Shown here piece after piece: positions 16,580 to 25,499 of a stretch of 64,000 bases of DNA. How positions within the stretch are numbered: the first letter of the stretch is position 1; every line of letters begins with the position of its first letter. Source of the stretch: HGM04593 sp045661205 (GTDB lineage Bacteria > Bacteroidota > Bacteroidia > Bacteroidales > Bacteroidaceae); assembly GCA_045661205.1 (NCBI GenBank), contig JAZRFE010000018.1:1-64000 (forward strand), given 5' to 3'. The position numbers and the translations under genes were made by a program. A model generated the notes under the pieces. The model made no database searches. It had not been told where the DNA came from and was given only the letters and a program-made list of their open reading frames with translations.

Positions 16580-17077
16580 ATGAAAAGAGTAATATGCCCC
16601 AAATGTGACCACCCCATAGTGTTTGATGCAACAGGATACCCCATAGGACAGGCTGTTGTTTTTGAATGTGAAGGGTGCAGAAAAAGTTTCACAATAAGAA
16701 TCGGGGAAAATAATATTGAAGAGGTTGAAGAGGACTTAGGACATATTGTTGTTGTCGAGAACTGTTTCGGTTTCAAACAAATACTTAATCTGAAAGAGGG
16801 AGACAACATGATAGGTCGTTATAATAAGGGTACTGAGATTACTCTCCCCATTGAGACCAAAGACAGGAGCATGGACAGACGCCACTGCATAATAAATGTA
16901 AAGCGTGACGCATTCGGTTCACTTGTCTACACGGTGCGTGATAATCACAGTGTTACAGGAACTTTTGTGATGAACCGCATTTTGGGTGACAAAGAGAGAT
17001 TACGTGTGGAGGATGGTGCAATTATAACATTGGGTGCAACCACTCTGATATTGCATACCCCCGAAACTGAAGAATAA
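16580..17077 (+). CDS. Zinc-ribbon and FHA domain protein
   Basis: 165 residues. N-terminal zinc ribbon with C-P-K-C (6-9) and C-E-G-C (30-33), then an FHA phosphothreonine-recognition domain: M-I-G-R near 75, D-R-S-M-D-R-R-H-C near 98, N-H-S-V-T-G-T-F near 125 and a closing L-x-D-G-x-x-I-x-x-G stretch. FHA domains read Ser/Thr phosphorylation, but no kinase gene is in the window. It is 15 bases downstream of the HU/SPOR gene and probably co-transcribed, suggesting a shared envelope or division role. Confidence 0.88.
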   Translation: MKRVICPKCDHPIVFDATGYPIGQAVVFECEGCRKSFTIRIGENNIEEVEEDLGHIVVVENCFGFKQILNLKEGDNMIGRYNKGTEITLPIETKDRSMDRRHCIINVKRDAFGSLVYTVRDNHSVTGTFVMNRILGDKERLRVEDGAIITLGATTLILHTPETEE

Positions 17078-17104
17078 AGAAGTGCCGCTAATGCGGCACT
17101 TCTT
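17077..17104. terminator. Bidirectional terminator between the FHA gene and the phage block
   Basis: Perfect 12-bp stem AAGAAGTGCCGC/GCGGCACTTCTT (17077-17088, 17093-17104) with a TAAT loop. It separates host genes from the phage-type block. Confidence 0.9.
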
Positions 17105-17120
17105 CGTTAATACAAACGTC

Positions 17121-19100
17121 TCAACTTGCAGACGCTGTTGCATCGGGAGTCGGCTGTGGTGCGGCACCACCCTCTCCGTTGCCATTCTGCATCTCTTGCT
17201 TAAGAGCCTCCAGCATTTCGGGAGGTATTCCCTGCATCTGTTGTCCCTGTTGCAACTGCTGTTCGTTGCGTTTCACAGCTTCGAGAATCTTGCGTGCATA
17301 GGGGAAACTGCAATTCTCAAGTACAGTTTTTATGTCTACTGCTCTCGAACGGAAAAGCTCCATCAAGAAGTCGTTTGCGAGCATCTGGTAGGCAGGTGTG
17401 TTGTATCCCTCGCCTATGGTAAGGTCGATGTCACTGTTCTGAACCTTGTCGGGAGTGTAGAATTTTGCCTCTTCACTGTAATCTTTTCCGGCAAGCTCTA
17501 TGTGTCGCTCCTCGTTGTAGAATTGCTGTATAGTCTTCATCAGCTTTGTGTCGCGACGTCTTCTGAAAGTGCGGTACGACTCGAACAAACCTCTCAAGTT
17601 CAGCGACGAGTTTTGTATCTGCTGGGCGTACAGGCTGGCCGGTGTGCCGGCTTTGGGTGCTTGCCCCTGCATGGCACTGTTCACACCCGAAATCTCGTTA
17701 ATAAGCCTCAGTTGCAGGCTCAAAAGCTCGAAATCGCCGGCAACAGATGCTCCGCTGTTGTATTGCCTCACCACTCCGTCGATGCTTTGTCCCGGTTTCA
17801 ACCTTACGAATAGCACTCCATTGTAGCGCACATACTCGTCGATAACCTCTTCGCGCGACATACTCTCGAAGGCCTCGTCATCGACAACAAGTACTCCTTT
17901 TGATGATGTTCCGCGAATGAAGTCGATGAGTGTGGCGGTGCGGTTGATGGCTCTTTGCTGGTCAATGAACTGCTCGACAAAGTTACCCAATCGCCCCTGA
18001 ATCAATGGGAAAAGATGTAATACATAGTTGTGCTCTCCATGCCAATAAGGGCTGCGACCCTCTTGCAGAATATCGCCGTAGGGAGTCATGTAGCGGTAGT
18101 ACCAATAACGCTCGGTGGCAAAGGTGTATTCAATGCCGAGAACATCCTCTTGGGGAATATTTCTATTTTCGGCATTTTTGCGTCGTTGCTCGTTCTCGGC
18201 GTCGAACTTGCGCTTTTGCGCTTCACTGTATTCGGCATACCCCCAAGTGCCTCGCAGGGTGTCGTTCCAGAAGTAGGCGTCGCGCGACTCGAGATGCCAT
18301 CCCAGAATGACACGGCACAAATCGTTGCGCGATGGTGAATAGAACGACAGCTCGCGGCTTTCGTCGCCCTGCACTCCGCGTCCGCCACTGTGGTAGAATG
18401 GGGAAATGTCAGAGTAGATACCGCGTATATACTCTTTCTCCTTGTGGGTGTGGGCAAAGTGGGCAAGTACATCGTCGAGGGACATGTCGAAAAGCTCACC
18501 TATGCAGGTGATATCCCATTGGCGCACATCTTCGAGGTTAGAGTTGAAGAAAAGGCGTGCAGGATTTACACCATACACCCATACATCGCATTTATCCTTG
18601 GCTGGGTTTATACCATATTCAATGCGTTGGGCTGTCATTCCGCCGTTCAGCAGCATGCGCATGGAGTCCGAGTCAATCTCTTCAATCTCGTTAATGTCAT
18701 GCACATATTCTATGGCTATGCTCATCATTTCGCCTACAGCCGTCTCGCTTTGGTCGCGAGCGACGCACACCGGACGAATAAGCTGCTGACGCAACTGGCC
18801 GTCAATGTTGCTGAGGATGGGAGCAATCATGTTGTTTTTCAATGGTACCTTACCGTTCTTCTTTATCAGGTCGCCCTCGGTCATCCATTGTCTTGTGTCG
18901 GGGTCTTTTACGTAGTCGCCCCATTGGTCGCCATAGCTGTACATAAGGCTTCGCCGCATTTTGCGGCGAGCCTCATCAAGAGCCTCCCAGCACGAGGCAC
19001 ACAAATTCAGAAAGTCGGGGGCGCGTTTGAAGGCATTCTTCGCTCTCTTCTTTGTGTTATGCTGTTCGGCTTTCACACGATGATTTAAAAACTTATTCAT
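17121..19100 (-). CDS. Phage portal protein, P22-like
   Basis: 659 residues from the ATG at 19100; a TTG at 19112 overlapping the upstream TGA is an alternative. P22-type portals are about 725 residues and form the ring through which DNA enters and leaves the capsid. By-eye matches: A-L-D-E-A-R-R-K-M-R-R-S-L with D-Q-W-G-D-Y (compare the P22 opening D-E-A-R-R and S-Q-W-D-D), then N-M-I-A-P-I-L-S-N-I-D-G-Q-L-R-Q, a Tyr/Trp-rich middle, and a Gln-rich C-terminal tail. Last of four same-strand genes. No terminase, capsid, scaffold, tail or integrase gene accompanies it. Either a cryptic prophage remnant or a domesticated phage machine. Confidence 0.75.
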   Translation of the reverse strand: MNKFLNHRVKAEQHNTKKRAKNAFKRAPDFLNLCASCWEALDEARRKMRRSLMYSYGDQWGDYVKDPDTRQWMTEGDLIKKNGKVPLKNNMIAPILSNIDGQLRQQLIRPVCVARDQSETAVGEMMSIAIEYVHDINEIEEIDSDSMRMLLNGGMTAQRIEYGINPAKDKCDVWVYGVNPARLFFNSNLEDVRQWDITCIGELFDMSLDDVLAHFAHTHKEKEYIRGIYSDISPFYHSGGRGVQGDESRELSFYSPSRNDLCRVILGWHLESRDAYFWNDTLRGTWGYAEYSEAQKRKFDAENEQRRKNAENRNIPQEDVLGIEYTFATERYWYYRYMTPYGDILQEGRSPYWHGEHNYVLHLFPLIQGRLGNFVEQFIDQQRAINRTATLIDFIRGTSSKGVLVVDDEAFESMSREEVIDEYVRYNGVLFVRLKPGQSIDGVVRQYNSGASVAGDFELLSLQLRLINEISGVNSAMQGQAPKAGTPASLYAQQIQNSSLNLRGLFESYRTFRRRRDTKLMKTIQQFYNEERHIELAGKDYSEEAKFYTPDKVQNSDIDLTIGEGYNTPAYQMLANDFLMELFRSRAVDIKTVLENCSFPYARKILEAVKRNEQQLQQGQQMQGIPPEMLEALKQEMQNGNGEGGAAPQPTPDATASAS

Positions 19101-19108
19101 ACATTTTG

Positions 19109-22100
19109 TCAATTAAGAGGTGCTGTGGGGTCGAAAAATGGGTAATCAAACGGGTTGTAATATTTCTGGTTCCACATTTTCGAGTTCTTGTCTCTTATAA
19201 TGTCGATGGGGCCTTTAAGAAACTTCTTCATATCGTATAGGCTCTTGGGAGAGACCTGATATATACGAGAGACATCTTCGGTGGCTTCGGCCGGAATCGT
19301 TCTTCTTGTTTCATTGTCGAAGTTGATACGTTTCATCACATTGCGTGCTTCTACATTGCCACTTTGTGCCGCATCTCCATCCAGTACGCTCGAAAGCATA
19401 TAATCCTCCCTTGCACTCTGCTCTTGAGGTATATCTTGGGGGTACTGACCATATTTCCTAAAGTACTCGTGTCTTTTCATAAAGTTCCTCACAGGGGCGC
19501 GGTCGGCCTCGTCGCTGTCAATAAAAAGCATGTCCGACTTGTCGAGCGGCTCCATAGCCTGGTCGTAGATGTCGTCGGGAAGGAGCTTTGACATCGGGTA
19601 ACCTTTGGAAAAACCTTCATAGTCCTGAATCATTCTTTGCATTTCGGCTGCAGCATAGGCGTTGAGTCTTTTTTTACCCAGCATAGATTTCTCTATGTAA
19701 AATTCATTTTTTCTCTTATTGAACACACAAGGTCTTTCCAAATAATCTTTATAAACCACCTTGACGTCTCGAAACTCGGGGTATGCATCGAAAAACATCT
19801 TGTCGGGAATAACATCGGAGAGATTGGGCTTTTCTTTAAGAAACTTATTCATTTTTACATGAAAATCCTCGAGAGATTTGCGCACGAATGGCTCTTTTTT
19901 ATTCAACAATCCGCTGCGCGTAGCTTCGAACACTCTATAAAGTGAGGGATACTCCTTTCTCATTTTCATAAGGGGATAGTATTCGAGATTGATGTTACTG
20001 TCGTCAATCTCGTAACGCCATTTGCCATCGGCGCCAATCTCCCACCCAGTCTGCCTTTTGATATATTCCGGAGAGTAATGATATTTCGCCATCTTTTGTG
20101 CCATATCTATAATCTCCCTGTATTCGTCACTGTTCTTGGAGTTCATCAGGTTGTTTATTCCGTTGGCACCGATGAAACGATGGCGGTAACCTTCAAGTGG
20201 AACATCCTGTTGCATTTTGTTGGCATGCTCATACTCTTTTGCACGCTTCAAGCTGTTCAGTTCCACTTCGCCGTTTCGAGGCATCATTTTATTCTCTAAA
20301 TCAAAATATGGAATACCCTCCAACGGATCTCCTTTATAGTCGGGAGACGATTTAATGGCATCACTAAGGTTTTCAAAGCCCTTCTCTCCAATGAAACGGT
20401 AACGATATTGTGGCGATTCACTCCCGTTTTTAATCTCGTATGCCTCATTGTCAAGATGTGACGTATTGAACGAGCCGAAAATTTTGCGACGACGCTTGTT
20501 GGCAGGTATACCCTTCTCCATTGCGTCGCGGTGTTTAGAAATTATTGTAGCTAATTTCTCATCGCTCAAGTCGCGAACATTAGGCAGCCCCATGCGATAC
20601 ATTGCATCGCCAAGGAAATCTTTGAATCTACTTAGTATTCCCTGTTCGTTTGCTGTCTTGTTGGGCTTTTCGACTATATCGGCAAGATATTCATCGATTT
20701 TGTCATATTTGTCAGTCTCTGTTTCGTACCCTTTGGGCTTAAGTTTGTTTGCCACAGACTGTGGTACGCGGTTGTATACCTCTTCGAGGAAGTCGGTGTA
20801 TCTATCACCAAAGAGTCTGTGGAGACCTCTGTGGCCGACAACCTCGTGCAGTATTGTATATTCAAGGTCTTTGGCACTCTTGTTATTCGCGAGGTTGATG
20901 ACAATTTTGTCGTTTTTCATGTCGTACCATCCTTTTGCCATCGTCTGGTTGCCCCACTCGCTATGTCCCGAGTCCAACTGATGGGGGTCGTAGACAAGCT
21001 CAATATCGGCATTGAACCTTTTAGCAATGTCACGAGCATTTACAGACAAACGTGCAAGGTCGTCGTGGCTGTACATGTATCCTTTTGTAGGGTTGTTGTG
21101 ATTACCTATACCTATGGGAGGTTCGCCATCGGCAGGATAAGTGAATCCGTTCTTCAGGGCATGTTCGTACTCTCGGGGATAGATAGATTTGTAATACTCC
21201 TTTATATTGGGATTGCCGCGAAGTGGGCGTGCTTCCACCGAGGTGTTGTATGCTTGTTCGTAACTTCTTATGTGTTCGTTGTCGTATTCGCCGAACCCCT
21301 GCTCTTTGATAAGTCGCTGAGCATCGCTGCGCATCTCATCACTGACTCCCGAACGCATACGCTCGGCCTGTTGGCGAATGATGCTTTCGTAGTCGCTCAG
21401 TGCTTTGTTTTCGGGTACGGTGCACTCTGATCTGTTCTTGTCGATGGCACTGAGCAATGCTCCCTGATTTAGTCCATAGCGTTTTTCTATGTTGCGACGA
21501 ATGTTGTGCATAACGTTTCCAAGCTCAATATCGTTGTAGCTCGAACGGTTCATAATATCGTCGATGAGCTGTGTCTCTCTGCTGCTAAGCGATTGATGCT
21601 TGGCTCTCTTGTACATTGCTGTTGAAATCTCCTCTACGCTTACTCCGGTCTCTTTGGCATATTCTCCGGCTTGTTTGAAGAAGTTTTCGGAATCGACACT
21701 GCGTTGGAACATCTCTTCGATGGAGGCGATGCGGTTGCGACGCATGACTCCGCTGTTGCTTTCGACGAAGGCATCGGCCTTGGCACGAGATTCAAAGGGA
21801 AGGCGCTGAACGTTGCGTCCTGCATTGTCTTTTATGTTTACAAAGGCAGTACCGTCTGATATCTCAACGTCGCAGTCGACAGCAACGGGAGGTGTGCTTG
21901 TAAGTTTATTCTCAACAATGTATAGCAATTTTGCACGTGTCGAGGCCGAGAGTCCGTCGGCAGACATCAGTCCTTCGTAGTTGCGTATAAAGTCGCGGCG
22001 TGCGTTGCCATGCAATGACGGATAACGCGGATGAAGCTCCTGCTCTATCGATGAAATGAATTGCTCTGGGTTTACGCCGGCCTTTCGTATCTCCTGACGC

Positions 22101-23551
22101 TCTACCGGGTTGAAAGTGAGCTCTGGCTTCAGACGGCCGTTGTCTCCTAATTTTTCTCTGTAACCTTTCGGTCTCCAATGAGCCATGCGCATTGTAAGCA
22201 ACGTCGCGGCACTTTCGCCAAAGTCGCTAAGCAGGTCGATTGGCTCAATTTCAATGTCATTGGCGAGTTTGTCTACCTCTGTGCCAAGCGTGAATACTGC
22301 CGACTCGGCACTAAGAATACCTGTCGAGGCTGCCAACTTTTTACCGCCTGTCAAGCCCTGGGCTTTCATTTTTAACGGAGTACCAACTGCTCCCAACATC
22401 ATTCCTGTACCGAAACCCTTTGCAAAAGAGCCGGCTGCTTTGCTGCCATCGATGCTGTCGCCATATAGCAGGTCGTCGGCAACGCTGTTTGTTGCATCGT
22501 ATGCGCCCAACGTGAGTCCTTGTGCTGTGCCGCTTGTCGCAATGCGTGTGCCGATATTGTTTATGAATGTGCGGTCCACTATGCGGCGCGCAGTCTCTTG
22601 GCTGATGCCTCGTGTGGCGCCTTTTGCGAATACTCGCGAAGTGAGGCTGTTTGATATTGCCGATGTTGCTTTACCTGTAAGTTTTGATGCCGCACTACCC
22701 AATCCGGCGAATATACCGCTATCCATAAGCAACGAACCCACTCCGGCTGCAAAGTTTTCGGCTCTGTTCGCGCCATAGTTCTGCATGCTTTCGTTGTCGA
22801 GAGTGCGGTAGGTGTTCGTGTGTGAGTGGGCATCGAGAGCAATATTACTCAGTTTGCCGGTCAGTGAGTTGTTATAGGCGTTGCGGGCTATATACTCTAT
22901 GCTGTTGCCGGGTGTGCCCTCTTTTATGTATTCGTTGTACATGCGGCTTTCGATGCTGGGTTTCAATACCGCGTCGCGATAGCTCTTTGTGTCGAGACCT
23001 CCGTAACGGGCATAGGCATCGGCTAGCTTGTTTAGCTGTTCGTTGTCGAGACGCTCCATTGTGCTGCTTACCACTTTTGCCGGGTCGCTTGCCTCTCTGC
23101 CTGCACCAAGTGCTGTGTAAGGATTGGCACCGGGAGTGGATATGTATTTTTTGTACATCTCATTGCCGGCATCCTCGGCCTCTTTGCGCTGTTTCTCGAA
23201 CTCGGGGCGAACACTTTTGTTGTAAAAATCATTCACTGCATCGTCGGCAACGTTGCGTGAGAGCACGAAATTGCGACGACGACGCTCCTCGGTGTCTTTG
23301 GGTACAAGGCTTTCGCGCGCAGCATTGTAATAATGTGTGCTGCGCTCCTCTTTGTTCCCGAGCATATTGTCATAGTTGGCTACCCTGCCGAGTGTCTCCT
23401 CTACTTCATCAAGCTCTTTGGCGGGTTGGAAACCCTCGAAACTCTCTCCGTTGGCAATGGCCTTACTGTCGAGCAGTGTGTCGGTCATCTTTTTCATCTT
23501 GGATTTTTCGTATCCATAGATTCCTCTGTTCTCTAAATTGTTGTTTAGCAT
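19109..23551 (-). CDS. Giant polyvalent-type phage protein with zincin-like domain
   Basis: 1480 residues from the ATG at 23551, which overlaps the previous stop (ATGCTAA). In order: an alpha-helical N-terminus; a Gly/Ala-rich stretch (about 270-440) like membrane-active phage internal proteins; helical middle; a zincin-like segment H-E-V-V-G-H-R-G at 902-907; two copies of Y-R-x-R-F-I-G-x-x-G (about 1060 and 1130); T-G-W-E-I-G-A-D-G-K-W-R near 1170; and A-E-M-Q-R-M-I-Q-D-Y-E-G-F near 1303, which looks like the phage polyvalent motif H-E-I-Q-H-A-I-Q-x-x-E-G-F with both His lost. Such proteins are injected with DNA in other phages. Function here unproven. The portal gene follows directly. Confidence 0.7.
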   Translation of the reverse strand: MLNNNLENRGIYGYEKSKMKKMTDTLLDSKAIANGESFEGFQPAKELDEVEETLGRVANYDNMLGNKEERSTHYYNAARESLVPKDTEERRRRNFVLSRNVADDAVNDFYNKSVRPEFEKQRKEAEDAGNEMYKKYISTPGANPYTALGAGREASDPAKVVSSTMERLDNEQLNKLADAYARYGGLDTKSYRDAVLKPSIESRMYNEYIKEGTPGNSIEYIARNAYNNSLTGKLSNIALDAHSHTNTYRTLDNESMQNYGANRAENFAAGVGSLLMDSGIFAGLGSAASKLTGKATSAISNSLTSRVFAKGATRGISQETARRIVDRTFINNIGTRIATSGTAQGLTLGAYDATNSVADDLLYGDSIDGSKAAGSFAKGFGTGMMLGAVGTPLKMKAQGLTGGKKLAASTGILSAESAVFTLGTEVDKLANDIEIEPIDLLSDFGESAATLLTMRMAHWRPKGYREKLGDNGRLKPELTFNPVERQEIRKAGVNPEQFISSIEQELHPRYPSLHGNARRDFIRNYEGLMSADGLSASTRAKLLYIVENKLTSTPPVAVDCDVEISDGTAFVNIKDNAGRNVQRLPFESRAKADAFVESNSGVMRRNRIASIEEMFQRSVDSENFFKQAGEYAKETGVSVEEISTAMYKRAKHQSLSSRETQLIDDIMNRSSYNDIELGNVMHNIRRNIEKRYGLNQGALLSAIDKNRSECTVPENKALSDYESIIRQQAERMRSGVSDEMRSDAQRLIKEQGFGEYDNEHIRSYEQAYNTSVEARPLRGNPNIKEYYKSIYPREYEHALKNGFTYPADGEPPIGIGNHNNPTKGYMYSHDDLARLSVNARDIAKRFNADIELVYDPHQLDSGHSEWGNQTMAKGWYDMKNDKIVINLANNKSAKDLEYTILHEVVGHRGLHRLFGDRYTDFLEEVYNRVPQSVANKLKPKGYETETDKYDKIDEYLADIVEKPNKTANEQGILSRFKDFLGDAMYRMGLPNVRDLSDEKLATIISKHRDAMEKGIPANKRRRKIFGSFNTSHLDNEAYEIKNGSESPQYRYRFIGEKGFENLSDAIKSSPDYKGDPLEGIPYFDLENKMMPRNGEVELNSLKRAKEYEHANKMQQDVPLEGYRHRFIGANGINNLMNSKNSDEYREIIDMAQKMAKYHYSPEYIKRQTGWEIGADGKWRYEIDDSNINLEYYPLMKMRKEYPSLYRVFEATRSGLLNKKEPFVRKSLEDFHVKMNKFLKEKPNLSDVIPDKMFFDAYPEFRDVKVVYKDYLERPCVFNKRKNEFYIEKSMLGKKRLNAYAAAEMQRMIQDYEGFSKGYPMSKLLPDDIYDQAMEPLDKSDMLFIDSDEADRAPVRNFMKRHEYFRKYGQYPQDIPQEQSAREDYMLSSVLDGDAAQSGNVEARNVMKRINFDNETRRTIPAEATEDVSRIYQVSPKSLYDMKKFLKGPIDIIRDKNSKMWNQKYYNPFDYPFFDPTAPLN

Positions 23552-23880
23552 TTTCTCTCTTTTTTTGTTATACAATTTTTCTTTATTACACTCTTTGTGT
23601 GTGCCGGGGATATTCTTATGCACACTGTGTCACTGACTTGTGGCCGAGTGATCTCTTTAATTTTACATCTTAGCAGTGCGTCGGCACTGTCGGCTTTATA
23701 GTCGATGATTTTCTGTAAACGTGTGAATACCTCCTCGAACCTTTTGTCACATTTTGCATGTTTCTTATGTACTTTCTTCGGTTCCCATAGGTGGCTTCGG
23801 AGCAGTACCTTGTGTAAGTACTCGGCGAGGAGCATCAGTGCTTCGGCATTGTAGAATAGATAATGGAGTTCTTTTTTCAT
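23545..23880 (-). CDS. Hypothetical protein of the phage block
   Basis: 111 residues; not recognised. The N-terminal half is helical and leucine-rich (L-F-Y-N-A-E-A-L-M-L-L-A-E-Y-L), the rest very basic (many K, R, H). The gene starts 8 bases after the upstream stop and overlaps the giant gene by 7 bases, so it is translated as part of the same unit. It could be a small structural or packaging protein, but no family match can be claimed. Confidence 0.6.
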   Translation of the reverse strand: MKKELHYLFYNAEALMLLAEYLHKVLLRSHLWEPKKVHKKHAKCDKRFEEVFTRLQKIIDYKADSADALLRCKIKEITRPQVSDTVCIRISPAHTKSVIKKNCITKKERKC

Positions 23881-23888
23881 TTTGCATT

Positions 23889-24419
23889 CTATTTTTTCTT
23901 GCCAAACTCTTTACCCCAATTCACTCCTTCGATGGCTCGTTCGATGAGCGACAATCCTCCGAGCAGATTAGCGTCGCCACCACTGTCGTCGTAGGTGAGA
24001 TTGTGCAACTGCTGGTTGTACTGCGCTGCTTGGTTTTGCTGATGTTGTGCATCTACGGCTGCACGTCTGTTACTTTCTTGTGCTGCGAGGTTTGTGACCA
24101 TGTTATCCACCGCATTGAGTCTTTGCTCGTTTTGCGACAGTGACAATTCGGGTGTTGCCCCTGTCACAGTTGCATAGGCTCTGTTTTGTGCGTTGTTCTT
24201 GCTGAGAGTCTCTTCGACACGTTTCAATGCTGCACGAGCCATGCTGCTATTGAAATAGTCATTGTAGTAGTTGCGTTTGTACCAGGCTTGCTCGGCTGCG
24301 CGTGCATTTGCCATAATTTTCTCGGCTTGGCGGTCTCTTCCACCAAAAAGCCTTTTCACTCCCGAATAGAGCTGTAATCCTCCTGACAGCCCCGCCATAA
24401 TTCCACTTAATAGTTTCAT
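23889..24419 (-). CDS. Putative phage internal/ejection protein
   Basis: 176 residues from the ATG at 24419. It begins with a short hydrophobic Gly-rich helix (L-L-S-G-I-M-A-G-L-S-G-G-L) followed by long polar helices rich in Ala, Gln, Asn and Arg. This pattern is seen in DNA pilot or ejection proteins of short-tailed and micro-phages (inference from composition, not from a recognised motif). It is first in the four-gene minus-strand run. The upstream region 24420-24540 has no clear -7 box for this strand. Confidence 0.55.
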   Translation of the reverse strand: MKLLSGIMAGLSGGLQLYSGVKRLFGGRDRQAEKIMANARAAEQAWYKRNYYNDYFNSSMARAALKRVEETLSKNNAQNRAYATVTGATPELSLSQNEQRLNAVDNMVTNLAAQESNRRAAVDAQHQQNQAAQYNQQLHNLTYDDSGGDANLLGGLSLIERAIEGVNWGKEFGKKK

Positions 24420-24540
24420 GATTTTGTTTTTTGCTGCAAAAGAAACTACAAAACGTCTGAACAAGGTTGCAGAAATAACATTTTCAAATGCTTGTGGCAG
24501 ATAATGTTATTCCCGCAAACTGATGCGCTCCTTTCTGCTG

Positions 24541-24548
24541 TATCTTTG
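24541..24548 (+). promoter_or_regulatory. -7 box for the 82-residue protein gene
   Basis: TATCTTTG, 17 bases upstream of the ATG at 24566. Confidence 0.55.
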
Positions 24549-24565
24549 TAAAAAACTATACAATC

Positions 24566-24814
24566 ATGATAAGAAAAGCAAAGAAAGAAGAAATCACGAT
24601 AGAGGATGTGCGCAGTGAGATGCTCGGCCTTTTTCATCGTCTAATACAGCGTTTGGAGAAACTGACAAACGATTGTGATGACCCCTCGACAATCAATCAG
24701 GCCATAAAGACTATGACAGATTTTCTGGTGAAACTGAATAAGGAACGCGACAATGATGATGATACCCTTGATGCGTTGCTCAAACAGACGCTTAAGGGTA
24801 TTGAGGATGTTTAG
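24566..24814 (+). CDS. Small helical protein of unknown function
   Basis: 82 residues, not recognised. Entirely helical in appearance, with charged ends (M-I-R-K-A-K-K-E-E-I-T-I-E-D-V-R) and an acidic C-terminus (D-N-D-D-D-T-L-D-A-L-L). It stands divergently next to the phage-type block with its own -7 box. Position and size would suit a phage regulator or small terminase-like protein, but no DNA-binding motif is obvious. It could equally be a host gene. Confidence 0.6.
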   Translation: MIRKAKKEEITIEDVRSEMLGLFHRLIQRLEKLTNDCDDPSTINQAIKTMTDFLVKLNKERDNDDDTLDALLKQTLKGIEDV

Positions 24815-24866
24815 TGCTTATCCCTTTTTATATAAAGGTGTAGTGCTAAAAAAAGAGGATACATAT

Positions 24867-24897
24867 TTTGTTCTGCCCGCGTCATGCTATATCTTTG
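24867..24897 (+). promoter_or_regulatory. Promoter for the gamma carbonic anhydrase gene
   Basis: TTTG (24867-24870), 19-base spacer, TATCTTTG (24890-24897), 21 bases before the ATG. Confidence 0.8.
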
Positions 24898-24918
24898 CAC
24901 TAGCAAACAGTAAATATT

Positions 24919-25431
24919 ATGGCAATAATAAGAGAAATAAAAGGAATGACTCCGCAGATAGGAGAAAACTGTTTCCTTGCCGAGACAGCTGTGGTCATAG
25001 GCGATGTTACTATGGGTGACGATTGCTCTATTTGGTATGGTGCTGTGCTGCGTGGTGATGTAAACAGCATCACTCTCGGCAATAAGGTGAATATACAGGA
25101 TGGTGCTGTTATTCACACTTTGTACAAACGTTCAAAAACAATAATAGGAAACAATGTCTCTGTCGGGCACAATGCTGTTATTCATGGAGCTATCATCGAA
25201 GATAGTTGTCTCATAGGTATGGGAGCTATTGTTCTTGACAATGCAGTTGTGGAGAGCGGTGCTATTGTGGCTGCCGGTGCACTTGTGACTGCGGGAATGC
25301 GTGTAGAGGGTGGCTGCATTTATGCCGGCGTGCCAGCAAAGAAAATAAAAGTTGTCGATGAAAAGCAACGTGAGGAGATTATTGACCGCATTGCTCAGGA
25401 CTACACAATGTATGCTTCGTGGTATAAATAG
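24919..25431 (+). CDS. Gamma-class carbonic anhydrase family protein
   Basis: 170 residues forming a left-handed beta helix of hexapeptide repeats (I-G-D-V-T-M, I-I-G-N-N-V, etc.). The three zinc-ligand histidines of the gamma class appear in place: I-H-T near residue 74, and V-G-H-N-A-V-I-H-G near 90. Arg and Asp of the usual R-G-D segment are present (V-L-R-G-D-V-N). Members hydrate CO2 or, in many bacteria, have unclear activity (YrdA/PaaY type). It has its own promoter and a strong terminator, so it is a single-gene unit between the phage block and the symporter. Confidence 0.9.
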   Translation: MAIIREIKGMTPQIGENCFLAETAVVIGDVTMGDDCSIWYGAVLRGDVNSITLGNKVNIQDGAVIHTLYKRSKTIIGNNVSVGHNAVIHGAIIEDSCLIGMGAIVLDNAVVESGAIVAAGALVTAGMRVEGGCIYAGVPAKKIKVVDEKQREEIIDRIAQDYTMYASWYK

Positions 25432-25448
25432 AGTCCCGAATGGATGTA

Positions 25449-25483
25449 AAAAGAGCGAGCAAATTAAATTTGCTCGCTCTTTT
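25449..25483. terminator. Bidirectional terminator
   Basis: Sixteen-bp perfect stem (25449-25464 with 25468-25483) with a 3-base loop, flanked by A and T runs, between convergent genes. Confidence 0.9.
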
Positions 25484-25499
25484 GTATCTGCTTATTTGT

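Noticed and set aside
17082..17813. Long plus-strand reading frame opposite the portal gene (243 codons), and a similar one at 18390-19088
   Set aside because: Both are antisense to a well-supported portal gene, cysteine- and leucine-rich in a way typical of reverse-strand reads, with no promoter or family-like motif.
22822..23673. 283-codon plus-strand frame opposite the giant phage protein
   Set aside because: Cys/Arg/Leu-rich shadow without start signal or domain; the minus-strand frame is part of an ordered operon.
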